The position numbers and the translations under genes were made by a program. A model generated the notes under the pieces. That model did not search any database. It was not told the origin of the DNA and saw only the letters and a program-made list of their open reading frames with translations. Source: Allocoleopsis franciscana PCC 7113 (GTDB lineage Bacteria; Cyanobacteriota; Cyanobacteriia; Cyanobacteriales; Coleofasciculaceae). From it: a stretch of DNA of 64,000 bases. The DNA is taken from contig NC_019738.1 in NCBI RefSeq assembly GCF_000317515.1, positions 781,501-845,500 on the forward strand. The letters run 5' to 3'. Below, piece after piece: positions 25,849 to 34,013 of this stretch. Position 1 is the stretch's first letter; the number at the start of each line of letters is the position of its first letter.

Positions 25849-26277
25849 TTGACTAGCGCTCGAACCTTGAATCTTATTAAAGTTTTCGTATACGGCACCC
25901 TCAAACCCGGAGAGATTAATTACCATCGCTACTGTGCAGGAAAGGTCGTGGAGGAGCAACCTGCGATCGCATACGGTCAACTGTATCACCTATCGCGGGG
26001 CTATCCAGGAATGATACTTGGAGACAGTCAGGTGCAGGGTTTTTTGCTCACCTTTGCTGATTCCGCCATCTTCGATAGTTTGGATCAACTAGAAGATTAC
26101 GACCCAAACCGCCGACCGGAAGACAACGAATATAATCGAGAGCAAATTGAAGTTTATGACAAAGCAGGGCAATCACTCGGATTGGCTTGGGTCTACTTCA
26201 TGACACTGGGAAAGGTGCAAAATTTCCAGGGTATTTACATTAATTCGGGGTGTTGGAGTAGCGATATTCCTATCTAA
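25849..26277 (+). CDS. Gamma-glutamylcyclotransferase-like (AIG2-like) protein
   Basis: The 142-residue protein has the GGCT fold markers: VFVYGTLKPGEINYH (the YGTL substrate loop), YPGMILGDSQVQGFLL, and SLDQLEDYDP, where the first Glu fits the catalytic position. Such enzymes cyclise gamma-glutamyl groups to 5-oxoproline or process gamma-glutamylamines. Translation starts at TTG 25849, since the ATG just before is followed by a stop. The gene is divergent from leuS. Confidence 0.82.
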   Translation: MTSARTLNLIKVFVYGTLKPGEINYHRYCAGKVVEEQPAIAYGQLYHLSRGYPGMILGDSQVQGFLLTFADSAIFDSLDQLEDYDPNRRPEDNEYNREQIEVYDKAGQSLGLAWVYFMTLGKVQNFQGIYINSGCWSSDIPI

Positions 26278-26375
26278 AAATGGGAATAGAAAATGGGTAA
26301 TCGCGTGTTTCATACTTGATATTTTATACCTTATCGTTCACACTTTAGCTGACCCATTTTCCATTACCGCAATTG

Positions 26376-27290
26376 TTAGTCAACAGAGATGGGGAAAACC
26401 CAGTCTTGGTAATTAGAGTCTCGATTTTCTGTAATAGCCGTTAGCTTATCTCTGAGTTTTTCCGTAATCGGTCGGTTCTGGGATAATTCATAATTTTCTA
26501 CTCGTTTCACTGGGGTAATCCGGGCGGCTGTTCCACTCAGGAAAACTTCATCGGCTATCAAAAGTTCTGATTTATCAACAGGTCTTTCTACAGTAGGAAT
26601 TTCCAAGTCTCTGGCAAGGGTGAGAATACTATCTCTGGTAATTCCCTCTAAAATATCTTGATCGAATCCAGGGGTAATGAGTTGTCCATTTCTCACGATA
26701 AAGATATTCATCCCAGAGGCTTCGCAGACTTTACCTTGAGAATTAATCAAAATAGCCTCATCAAAACCTGATTCTACGGCTTCCGTTTTCGCTAATGAAG
26801 AAGTAATGTAAGCGCCACTAATCTTGGCTCTTAAAGGTAAGCTACGGTCTTCTTGACGATACCAAGAACTAATGCGACAACTGACTCCATCCGGAGATAA
26901 ATAATCTCCCAACTCTAGCCCATAAACAAAGAAATCTTTTTCAATGTTATGTAGCCTAGGCGCAATTCCTAAATCTGATGTGTAGACAAAAGGTCGAATA
27001 TAAAAAGAAGTGGCTGGGTTATTTTTTTTAACAAAATTAACGATAACGTTCTGAATTTTATCAGGGGGCAAATTGTAATTAAGAACTTTAGCGCTATGGC
27101 TTAATCGTTGGCAATGGCGATCTAAGCGAAACAACAGGATTTGCTTTTCATTTTGAGGGTCAGGAATTCCCCTTAATCCTCCAAAAGCTCCAGTTCCATA
27201 GTGTAGCGCATGGGTGGCAATTGAAATTTTGGCATCAGCAAAGGGGACAAAATTCTTTTGAAAGTAAGCGATGGGCAAAAAATTATGCAT
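26376..27290 (-). CDS. ilvE: Branched-chain amino acid aminotransferase
   Basis: The 304-residue class IV PLP aminotransferase shows ATHALHYGTGAFGGLRGI, FYIRPFVYTSDLGI, the PLP-lysine region LRAKISGAYITSSLAKTEA (Lys about residue 155), CEASGMNIFIVRNG and EITR-like ILEGITRDSIL. It carries out the last step of valine, leucine and isoleucine synthesis. The length and motif set are normal for the enzyme. It is monocistronic. Confusion with D-amino-acid transaminase is possible but the FGGLRG motif favours IlvE. Confidence 0.9.
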   Translation of the reverse strand: MHNFLPIAYFQKNFVPFADAKISIATHALHYGTGAFGGLRGIPDPQNEKQILLFRLDRHCQRLSHSAKVLNYNLPPDKIQNVIVNFVKKNNPATSFYIRPFVYTSDLGIAPRLHNIEKDFFVYGLELGDYLSPDGVSCRISSWYRQEDRSLPLRAKISGAYITSSLAKTEAVESGFDEAILINSQGKVCEASGMNIFIVRNGQLITPGFDQDILEGITRDSILTLARDLEIPTVERPVDKSELLIADEVFLSGTAARITPVKRVENYELSQNRPITEKLRDKLTAITENRDSNYQDWVFPISVD

Positions 27291-27911
27291 TGTCAGAGCG
27301 AAGGATGAGTATTACCATCAAGTGAAGATTACTCTAATTTAACAGATGTGAGCTAGAAATCATCCTAATGCGTCAGGTATGCTTGGGATGGCAGGGAAAG
27401 GGAATCAATGCTGCGGGGAGTCCTGCTTGTTGATGTATTTCTAAATCATCTTCGATGGCGTGCCATCACAAGAAACAATAAATTTTTGGATTTCCATTGG
27501 TTTTGTAATAGACCGCATTGAAGTCAGTCTCAAATTCAGTTTGTATCATTTTTTGGGTTTCAGACTGGAGGCTTTTGACCAACTGAGAGATGTCTTGAAA
27601 ATGGGTAATCGGTAATCGGTAATGGGTAATCGGGTAAAGAGATTTTCATTGTTTGTTGTGAGCGCTAGCTCATGGGGAGTCTTGCACCCAAGGCTCCGAC
27701 AGGCGGGAAGCCTATCCCAAAATCTTTGATTTGTCGGCTGGAGTAGGCATCCTGCCTGCCCGACGAAGCAATCGTTTGGTGATTTTAAACCAAAAGTTCA
27801 TCCTTCCTAAGATATACTTTCATCTATCTTTAGGTATACTTGGCAAAACGACGAGTCTTCTGGAGAGACCGTAGACAGGCACACCTTAGGCACAAAACAC
27901 AAAAGCCAAGT
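27291..27911. repeat. Repeat-rich intergenic region (about 620 bp)
   Basis: Three repeats are visible. A GGTAATC-type short tandem run lies at 27603-27637 and recurs near 56391. A dispersed 45-bp repeat lies at 27644-27688 and is about 41/45 identical to 31005-31048. A REP-like inverted repeat lies at about 27694-27764, with arms near CCGACAGGCGGGAAGCC and GCATCCTGCCTGCCCGAC. No gene is supported before 27912. Confidence 0.6.
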
Positions 27912-28265
27912 ATGAACCCACTAGAGTTAGATCAAGAAATCGGTAAGATAGCGAGGGCGATGATGACCCGTAACACCCAAATTGGGGCAGATATCATCGC
28001 CCATCTGAGCAGTCAGATGACAATTGAAGAAGTAGCCGGGATGGTGCTTGTCAGTTTCGAGCGGTTACTCTGGTTTGATGAAGAGGCTATTCTCTGGTCG
28101 ATAGAAAATCTCATTCCTGCGGTTGTGTTGCAAGCCATCCAGAAAATTACTTCAGTCGCTGTGTTTCAGCAGTTGATTCGTAAGGGATATGTGCCAGGAA
28201 AAGACATGAGTGTTGATGCCAATGGTAAACTGCTTGTAAAGGCAAAGATGAGAACAGTAGCCTGA
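27912..28265 (+). CDS. Hypothetical protein, 117 aa
   Basis: The frame extends back to TTG 27840, but the ATG at 27912 (MNPLELDQEIGKIARAMM) is a better start. The protein is helical and soluble (TIEEVAGMVLVSFERLLWFD, ENLIPAVVLQAIQKI) with a basic tail. I recognise no family. A perfect hairpin at 28311-28344 follows and may end the transcript. Confidence 0.5.
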   Translation: MNPLELDQEIGKIARAMMTRNTQIGADIIAHLSSQMTIEEVAGMVLVSFERLLWFDEEAILWSIENLIPAVVLQAIQKITSVAVFQQLIRKGYVPGKDMSVDANGKLLVKAKMRTVA

Positions 28266-28310
28266 GTAACAATTTTGAGGCGTTAGGAAGCGATCGCGCC
28301 CTATGTTGTA

Positions 28311-28344
28311 GAGTCACTCATCCCTTAGCTTCAATGAGTGACTC
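28311..28344 (+). terminator. Perfect 11-bp stem hairpin
   Basis: GAGTCACTCAT (28311-28321) and ATGAGTGACTC (28334-28344) are exact complements with a 12-nt loop, 46 bp after the stop of the preceding gene. GGTAAAAAAT follows on the plus strand, not a T run, so termination may rest on the stem alone or it may act on the minus strand. Confidence 0.5.
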
Positions 28345-28820
28345 GGTAAAAAATATTTCATTCTAAACCTAATTTAGGTGCTTTAGCCGTATCGCGAGAG
28401 GCTTGGGCACCCTTTGTGCTTTTAGCGTGTTTCATAGCTTCTTCATCAATTTTTTACAGGTTTCCTCATCGATTTTTTACACTAAAGCTGAAAAATCTCC
28501 GGAATCATCAGCTTGGTTTGTGTAACTTTGAAAGCTAGCTCAAGTAATACACTCCTAAAAATCCGGTGAACTGATTTGAAATAATACTAAGTTTTTTTAT
28601 TGTTCAATAGTGGCAGTCTAGGCATAGAAAAAACTTGGTCAATTATTTAGGTACTGATGGTCTCAAGTTTAGACCTATGACTCCTCGCGTCATAAATCAT
28701 GAAGCTTTTACCTTACAGGCAACCTAAATAACATCATTCAACAGTTGCAAATATTCTGCAATATCCATTGCAGATAGATAAACAACAATATAAATTAATT
28801 GATTCGTTCTGCGCTTTTTT
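28345..28820. other. Intergenic region with a tiny minus-strand frame
   Basis: It is AT-rich. A 25-codon minus frame at 28358-28435 is listed separately. A duplicated block of about 24 bp (TTTTTTACA-type) lies at about 28445-28490. Nothing else is recognised before the ribosome-binding site AAGGAA at the next gene. Confidence 0.4.
28358..28435 (-). CDS. Candidate micro-protein or C-terminal remnant, 25 aa
   Basis: Reading leftward from ATG at 28435-28433, the frame gives MKHAKSTKGAQASRDTAKAP and ends KLGLE. The composition (Lys/Ala-rich with TKGAQASRDTAKAPK) looks protein-like rather than random. There are only 25 codons and no firm ribosome-binding site, so it may be the tail of a lost gene. 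Confidence 0.2.
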   Translation of the reverse strand: MKHAKSTKGAQASRDTAKAPKLGLE

Positions 28821-29339
28821 ATGGAAGGAAAATCTCTTGTGTATAGGCCAATAACTCAACCGACTGAAATCTTGAGTCAGTTGCAGACTGGTCAACTACT
28901 CAGAGTCAAGGGTACTCCTGGCAATGCTCTGATTATTTGCAATCCTCACCATTCAGAACTGGCGGGGCCAGGTGCTGCTGTTGGTAGTGTTTTCGACCTT
29001 AAATGTAGTCGAGTCATTCCTATCGGCAAAGTTTCTATCGTTTATCCCGAAACTCGGATTGAACGCAAGAAAGCCTATGCTCTGCGTCAACAATGGATTC
29101 TTTTTACTCATAAAGCAATGGAGACTTGGGTACCATTGCAGCGAGCAGAAAAACTGTTGATTATGCTGTATCAATACTTTGACCCTCAACTCATTGACGA
29201 GTTGCCTGATGAAGTTCTTGCCCGGTTGGTAGGAGTTTTGCCTAAAACAATAGGTATAGTGCGTCAAGCTTTGGTGTCTGAAAGATTGCTGAGGGCAACC
29301 AGCGAAGCTGAGCGGGTACACTGCAAGATGCCGAACTGA
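28821..29339 (+). CDS. Hypothetical protein, 172 aa
   Basis: The protein starts MEGKSLVYRPITQPTEILSQ. The N-terminal half looks beta-rich (LLRVKGTPGNALIICNP) and the C-terminal half helical (AEKLLIMLYQYFDPQLIDEL, VLARLVGVLPKTIGIVRQAL), a possible DNA-binding helix pair. I do not recognise a family. AAGGAA lies just before the ATG. A regulatory role is only a guess. Confidence 0.55.
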   Translation: MEGKSLVYRPITQPTEILSQLQTGQLLRVKGTPGNALIICNPHHSELAGPGAAVGSVFDLKCSRVIPIGKVSIVYPETRIERKKAYALRQQWILFTHKAMETWVPLQRAEKLLIMLYQYFDPQLIDELPDEVLARLVGVLPKTIGIVRQALVSERLLRATSEAERVHCKMPN

Positions 29340-29465
29340 TGGAAGTGGGATAACTCTTAAGAAACACATTCTCAAACCCTTATAGTTGAATGATTTCAGC
29401 TAATTGTGTTTCTTCCATCTGTTGGGGATGCGCGAAGCGTCCCTTGGAGGCTCACATCTTGCATC

Positions 29466-29537
29466 ACCCCCCTAACCCCCCTTAATAAGGGGGGTATTGA
29501 GCTCCCTCCCCTTACCAAGGAAAGGGCTGGGGAGGGG
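29466..29537 (-). repeat. C/G-rich hairpin pair downstream of petL
   Basis: The segment contains CCCCCCTTAATAAGGGGGG and, next to it, a stem formed by CCCTCCCC with GGGGAGGGG around a CCTTGG-type loop. These paired hairpins are a common noncoding repeat in cyanobacteria. On the minus strand they follow petL and may terminate it. Confidence 0.5.
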
Positions 29538-29632
29538 TGAAAAAGCTTGGTGCAAGATCTGAGATAAGAAACAGAGAATTGGGGACTGGTGAGGGAAATC
29601 CTTGTGTCGCAGTCCCCAGTCCCAAGTGAGTG

Positions 29633-29728
29633 TTAAATCAATTTGACAGCCTTCAAACCAAAAAAGAGCGCCAGAGCAACACCTGTAGCACCACCGAGCA
29701 ATAAAAAGTAAGCAACGACTCCAGACAT
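29633..29728 (-). CDS. petL: Cytochrome b6f complex subunit VI (PetL)
   Basis: The frame from ATG 29728 encodes 31 residues, [16 protein letters not shown] then [15 protein letters not shown]. This is one membrane helix with the basic KAVKLI tail typical of PetL. PetL is a small single-helix subunit that stabilises the cytochrome b6f dimer in the thylakoid membrane. GGAG lies 10-13 nt upstream of the start. The gene is divergent from aroB and is too short for routine gene finders. PetM and PetG were considered and fit less well. Confidence 0.8.
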   Translation of the reverse strand: MSGVVAYFLLLGGATGVALALFFGLKAVKLI

Positions 29729-29820
29729 TTACGTTTCTCCACAAAAAACCATATATCTCCATTGAATCATTGGGTGGGATAAAATACAGCGCACAAGTGC
29801 TCGGAAGGGGTCAAGGCGCA

Positions 29821-30921
29821 ATGGATTCTGTGATTGGAGTGAATTTGCCGGAGCAGTCTTATCAGATTGCCGTAGTGGCAGGTGGATTAGATGATTTAGG
29901 GGTGTGGATGAGCCGCTTAAAACTGGGGAAGAAGGTTTTGGTGGTATCGAATCCTGTGATATTCAAGAAATATGGCGAACGGACGCTTGCAGCCCTAAAG
30001 TTAGTGGGATATGAGGTATCCACCTGTACTCTCCCGGCGGGTGAACGCTACAAAACCCTCAAGTCTGTGCAAAAAATCTATGATGTTGCATTAGAAAACC
30101 GTTTAGAGCGTTCCTCTACCGTCGTCGCTTTAGGGGGTGGCGTGGTTGGGGATATGGCGGGTTTTGCGGCGGCTACCTGGCTACGGGGGATTAATGTAGT
30201 GCAGGTGCCGACATCGCTGTTGGCAATGGTGGATTCCTCGGTGGGTGGCAAGACTGGGGTGAATCATCCCCAAGGTAAGAACTTAATTGGGGCATTTTAT
30301 CAACCGAAATTTGTTTTAATTGACCCCTCTGTATTAAAAACATTACCACCTCGCGAATTTCGGGCAGGGATGGCAGAGGTAATTAAATATGGGATTATTT
30401 GGGATGCTGAGCTATTCGACAAACTAGAAGCGGCAAAGCGTCTCGATCAATTGCGTTATGTGGATGAGGAGTTGTTGTCTCTGATTCTCGCTCGTTCCTG
30501 TCAAGCCAAAGCAGATGTGGTAGGGAAAGATGAGAAGGAAGCAGGGTTAAGGGCAATTCTCAACTATGGTCACACGATTGGTCATGCGGTAGAAAGCTTA
30601 ACGGGATATAAGTTAGTCAATCATGGGGAAGCGGTGGCAATTGGCATGGTTGCAGCCGGTCAGATTGCAGTGCAACTCAAGATGTGGAAGTCAGAGGAGG
30701 CACAGCGTCAAGACGCATTAATTGAGAAAACAGGATTACCGACTCAGTTACCTTCTGGACTGGATATTGATGCAATTGTGGATAGTCTACAAACGGATAA
30801 GAAAGTGAAAGATGGGAAGGTACGGTTTATTTTACCGACTCAGATTGGTGCGGTAACGATTACAGATCAAGTGCCTGCGGATGTGATTCGGCAAGTGCTC
30901 AGGCAAATGCAAGTATCATAA
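29821..30921 (+). CDS. aroB: 3-dehydroquinate synthase
   Basis: The protein from ATG 29821 ([16 protein letters not shown]) is 366 residues, normal for AroB, which converts DAHP to 3-dehydroquinate in the shikimate pathway using NAD and a metal ion. Motifs seen are [40 protein letters not shown], and the metal-binding [17 protein letters not shown] and [10 protein letters not shown]. The frame extends 17 codons upstream to TTG 29770, but family members start at the chosen ATG. It is divergent from petL. Confidence 0.94.
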   Translation: MDSVIGVNLPEQSYQIAVVAGGLDDLGVWMSRLKLGKKVLVVSNPVIFKKYGERTLAALKLVGYEVSTCTLPAGERYKTLKSVQKIYDVALENRLERSSTVVALGGGVVGDMAGFAAATWLRGINVVQVPTSLLAMVDSSVGGKTGVNHPQGKNLIGAFYQPKFVLIDPSVLKTLPPREFRAGMAEVIKYGIIWDAELFDKLEAAKRLDQLRYVDEELLSLILARSCQAKADVVGKDEKEAGLRAILNYGHTIGHAVESLTGYKLVNHGEAVAIGMVAAGQIAVQLKMWKSEEAQRQDALIEKTGLPTQLPSGLDIDAIVDSLQTDKKVKDGKVRFILPTQIGAVTITDQVPADVIRQVLRQMQVS

Positions 30922-31004
30922 GTGCGATCGCGTCCGTTAGAGGCTCACATCTGTCTTGAAAGGCAGAAGGCAAAAGGTAAAAGGTAAAAGTGAAGAAGAA
31001 TCAC
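30922..31004. other. Spacer between aroB and the repeat block
   Basis: It contains a GCAAAAGGTAAAAGG short tandem stretch and one HIP1-like site. No gene. Confidence 0.4.
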
Positions 31005-31048
31005 TTTCATTGTTTGCTGTGAGCGTCAGCTCATGGGGGTCTTGCACC
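31005..31048. repeat. Dispersed repeat, second copy of the 27644-27688 element
   Basis: The two copies share TTTCATTGTTTG, TGTGAGCG, AGCTCATGGGG and TCTTGCACC in the same order with about four differences. A shorter partial match (TGTTTGTCGTGAGCGCT) occurs near 36048. All copies are intergenic. Confidence 0.7.
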
Positions 31049-31060
31049 AATCGCAATAAC

Positions 31061-31281
31061 CCGCCAGGGTTTAAACCCTTGGCTGACAGATAAAGTTGTC
31101 TAAAAACGACTGAGTATGAATTTCAGTCCATTGAAACTGAGATCTTGCATCAGTTGCAACAACCGCCAGTGGTTAAAACCACTGTCTCATAGCTCGCATT
31201 CGTCTTCATACGACTAGATAAAACTTTCAGTCCATTTCAATGGACTTGAACTATAAGCCAAGAAATTAATTTCTTAGCGGG
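31061..31281. repeat. Multi-hairpin repeat cluster
   Basis: Several short perfect palindromes are strung together: AGGGTTTAAACCCT (31066-31079), CAGTGGTTAAAACCACTG (31167-31184), AGTCCATTTCAATGGACT (31229-31246) and AAGAAATTAATTTCTT (31260-31275). Two tandem units are visible, each beginning CCGCCAG and containing a CAGTCCATT-type stem. The whole block starts with CCGCC and ends with GCGGG. This looks like a repetitive non-coding element, possibly a structured RNA or MITE family. Confidence 0.7.
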
Positions 31282-31347
31282 TATGGAGGCTTACTGACAA
31301 AGGTGCACGAGTCTCACAAATCACTTTTCCTGGGTGGGTTCATCACT

Positions 31348-31680
31348 CTAAGCGTTGGATGCCTCTATTTGTCTGACTGCTTCGACATCTAAACCTAACG
31401 CCTCTGCCACTTGCTCCACACTCATCTGTGATGCCAACAGATGGGACACTGCCGCCTGCCTCACTTGCTCGACATCTAAACCTATCCCTTGTGCTATTTG
31501 CTCCACACTCGCTCCTAACGTCAACATAAAGGGAACTGTTTCTAATTTGGCCTCTTCTACGGTCTCCTGATACACTCTGGTTTGCCTGAAATCGCTCAAT
31601 CCCAACATTTCCGCTATCTCCTCTCGGCTTTTCTGGGTAAATTTATAAACAACTATCGTTTCTATTAATTGAATGAATTC
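31348..31680 (-). pseudogene. C-terminal remnant of an Rpn-family nuclease/transposase-like protein
   Basis: Reading leftward from 31680 the frame gives EFIQLIETIVVYKFTQKSRE, then EIAEMLGLSDFRQTRVYQE and two copies of a helix-turn-helix-like SVEQIAQGIGLDVEQVRQA segment. This is the tail of the Rpn (PD-(D/E)XK nuclease) proteins frequent in cyanobacteria. A TAA precedes position 31680 in frame and the nuclease core is gone, replaced by AT-rich sequence. An ATG at 31608 could still make an 86-residue product. Confidence 0.7.
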
Positions 31681-31931
31681 TTAAAGATTTATATTTGAGC
31701 AAATTATCTACATTTAATGAAGATTTTTATATTGCTTTAAGCCTAAATGAAGTTTCATGGAAATAAATTTGTTTGCCATATAAAAGACAAATCTTTTTTG
31801 CAGAAAATGCTTGATTTTTATTTAATAAAATTATACTCTTCAATTAAGAGCGAAGCGATTAGGTGCTAGCACACACTAACCGCCTCTAACTCCCAACTAA
31901 CGAACACTTAGCGAGGAGCTAATTTACTATT
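31681..31931. other. AT-rich intergenic region
   Basis: The sequence is strongly AT-rich, with T runs and no open frame of note. It replaces the N-terminal part of the Rpn-like gene. Confidence 0.4.
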
Positions 31932-32183
31932 ATGACGCGCATTGATGTTACACTCTCGGTCGCAGAAATTCCCGCCCACTGGCAACCTCCCCGTTACCCC
32001 TACGGACAGGTGATTGTTTACAATAAAAAATTCTGCGAAATCGTTGGACGTAAATACATCAGTCCGTTGAGTGCAGCGGGAAAATCCGACCCCGACATTG
32101 TGGGGTGGCATTACGCCATCTACGAAACGCCAGATGCTCTCAACTCCATCGAAATCCATGAAACTGAGGTGATGACAAGCTAA
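31932..32183 (+). CDS. Hypothetical protein, 83 aa
   Basis: The product starts MTRIDVTLSVAEIPAHWQPP and continues RYPYGQVIVYNKKFCEIVG. It is a small soluble protein with aromatic residues in its central part and an acidic end. GCGAGGAG lies upstream of the ATG. A hairpin at 32193-32214 follows. I do not recognise a family. Confidence 0.6.
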   Translation: MTRIDVTLSVAEIPAHWQPPRYPYGQVIVYNKKFCEIVGRKYISPLSAAGKSDPDIVGWHYAIYETPDALNSIEIHETEVMTS

Positions 32184-32192
32184 AAACACAGG

Positions 32193-32214
32193 AGGGTGCG
32201 TTCCGGCGCACCCT
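32193..32214 (+). terminator. Terminator-like hairpin
   Basis: AGGGTGCG (32193-32200) pairs perfectly with CGCACCCT (32207-32214) around a 6-nt loop, starting 9 bp after the stop codon. Only TTCTAAA follows, so the T run is weak. Confidence 0.6.
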
Positions 32215-32495
32215 TCTAAAGGACAGGAGATGATGTTTTTTGGGTTGGATGCGATCGCCTGGATGCTGGTGAGAGTGCGTGAAGCGATCGCAACCGCTTT
32301 GGCATCTTGAGAGCCATTAGCTACAGTGGTTATGGGTAGGAGAGTTCTGCATCTTACTCAAGAAGTAATGGGTATGTGATCTAAAAAGATAGTTAATTCT
32401 TAAGCAGTTTCGGTTGCTCAGGAGAACCCGGACAGTGTTGATATGGTAACTCAATTAAGGAGACAGATTAACGCGAGCGCCGATGGAGTAATACA
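32215..32495. other. Intergenic region, nothing recognised
   Basis: It contains two HIP1 sites (GCGATCGC) and no supported gene or RNA. Confidence 0.4.
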
Positions 32496-32870
32496 GTGGC
32501 AAAGCCGTCTGATATTGATTTTCAGCCTTATTTGACTGCGATCGCAACCACCGATGAAAAGTGGTGGCAGTTTTACACGTTGACGGATGCCACAGGGAAG
32601 CAACGGCAGTCGAAGGAAGTGGCACCGATTTTTGACGTTGGGTTGATGGTGCAGACGGTAAAAAAGGAGGAGCGAGAACAGCGGCAGGAAGAGAAAATTG
32701 AGCGATTTTCGGTGCTGGAAGGGCTTCGCAAGTATGCTGAGCAGCAGGTTTTGTTAGTGGGGCGACCGGGTTCGGGCAAGTCTACGGCGTTGGCGCGGCT
32801 GATGTTGGAAGTAGTGACAGTGTCCAAAATCAAATTTCTCGTATCCTCCAACCCAGCCGTCAGGGGTTAG
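32496..32870 (+). pseudogene. N-terminal fragment of a NACHT-type ATPase
   Basis: The frame encodes 124 residues. The segment KIERFSVLEGLRKYAEQQV, then LLVGRPGSGKSTALARLMLE, is the Walker A region of cyanobacterial NACHT/STAND ATPases, and the upstream part (IATTDEKWWQFYTLTDATG) matches their usual N-terminus as I recall it. After about 32815 the match ends and the rest of the ATPase, including Walker B, is absent. Intact NACHT proteins of this type are often linked to defence or signalling. This copy cannot function as an ATPase. Confidence 0.7.
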
Positions 32871-32981
32871 ATGCCATTCTGTATATTCGTCGCTTGCTGC
32901 CATAGTTCTCAAGGTTTGCAGGTTATGCAGTCTAGCGTCTGCTGGCAGTGGGAATTCTAGCCCCAACAACTCAGCTTTCAC
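32830..32981 (-). pseudogene. Fragment of an unknown gene, truncated at the NACHT junction
   Basis: From GTG 32981 the minus strand reads MKAELLGLEFPLPADARLHN, then TLRTMAASDEYTEWHLTPDG and WVGGYEKFDFG, a sequence with strong protein character. Beyond about 32830 it runs into the NACHT fragment and loses sense. It begins 24 bp after the stop of the leftward gene at 33006-33794, so it was probably the second gene of that operon. Confidence 0.45.
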
Positions 32982-33005
32982 ACATCACCAGAACCAATAT
33001 TTGTG

Positions 33006-33794
33006 TTACTCAAGTCTGATACCGTACTCTGAATCTAAATACTTAGGCATCTGAGAGAGTTTGTTCGCTATTTGTTTAAGACGCGCTTGTAGCTGTTCTA
33101 TATTCATCGCTGTATCAGCATCTAGCCGAGCGCGTGAACCTTCTGCCTTGATCGCACTCGAAGCGCCACCTGCAAAACCGCCTACCAAACACTTACCAAG
33201 AGCGCCCAACGGAGTCTCCGCCTCCATTCCTGAACTTACACAAGCAGTGAGGGCATCAGCGCCAAGAGCACTGTCTTGCTCGGTTACTTGCTGTTGGTAC
33301 GTATCAATGAGCTGATAAAAGTCTGTAAAGACATCTTCACTCTCATCTATTAACTCCACCAGCTGAGGGTCTACATTGGCGGTTGAGATGCTCGCGATAT
33401 CATTCACAGCATTCTTGAAGAGAAGAGATATATCAGATGCATTCTTATTTCCGCCAGGTTGATTGAGTTGATTGAAAGATATGTAGACATTCAGTAAGTC
33501 TTTCCATGCCTGTGTTGTACTAGCGATCCTTTGCTCTCGTGCGCGTTGCTGCGCTGCTTCTTCTTGCTGACGCAGCTCTTCTAACCGACGTTTCTCTGCT
33601 TCTAGTTCAGCTCTTTCTTTGGCAAGTAAATCATCGGAGTCTTTTGTATCCGGTTCTGGCTCCACCAAAGAATCCTTTTCAATCGGTGGTGTATACGATG
33701 CAGGCTTTTCTAATACAGTGCTGGCTATAAGCGCTCCCAGCCCAAGCATGACAAAGCTGCCTAGACCTATTGCAAAAACATGAGACTTTCTCAT
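33006..33794 (-). CDS. Membrane-anchored coiled-coil protein, unknown function
   Basis: From ATG 33794 (MRKSHVFAIGLGSFVMLGLG) the 262-residue protein has one N-terminal membrane helix, an acidic linker, and a charged coiled coil (AKERAELEAEKRRLEELRQQ, about 60-95). A helical C-terminal domain follows, with GADALTACVSSGMEAET, GKCLVGGFAGGASSAI and a last helix ending in YGIRLE. AGGA sits 5 nt before this ATG, which is why I prefer it to the TTG at 33815. The body is probably outside the membrane. I recognise no family. Confidence 0.6.
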   Translation of the reverse strand: MRKSHVFAIGLGSFVMLGLGALIASTVLEKPASYTPPIEKDSLVEPEPDTKDSDDLLAKERAELEAEKRRLEELRQQEEAAQQRAREQRIASTTQAWKDLLNVYISFNQLNQPGGNKNASDISLLFKNAVNDIASISTANVDPQLVELIDESEDVFTDFYQLIDTYQQQVTEQDSALGADALTACVSSGMEAETPLGALGKCLVGGFAGGASSAIKAEGSRARLDADTAMNIEQLQARLKQIANKLSQMPKYLDSEYGIRLE

Positions 33795-34013
33795 AGTGAT
33801 CCTGGAAGGAAGCAAGACCTAACATGAGTTTACACTGAAAGACGAACTATTCAGAAGACAACCAGCTTCTTGAGAAGAAGCAAAAAAGGCACTGTCGAAA
33901 TTAGACACTAAAAATGGAGAGCAAGAGGCTGCGGTTGGACAGACGACCACTATTTTCAACATCGAAACCCTCAACGCTCCCAATGGTGCCGTCAATGATA
34001 AAAAGGTAAGGCG

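Noticed and set aside
30961-31300. CRISPR-like array in the repeat block
   Set aside because: The units are palindromic hairpins of different sequence, not identical direct repeats with regular spacers, and no cas gene is nearby.
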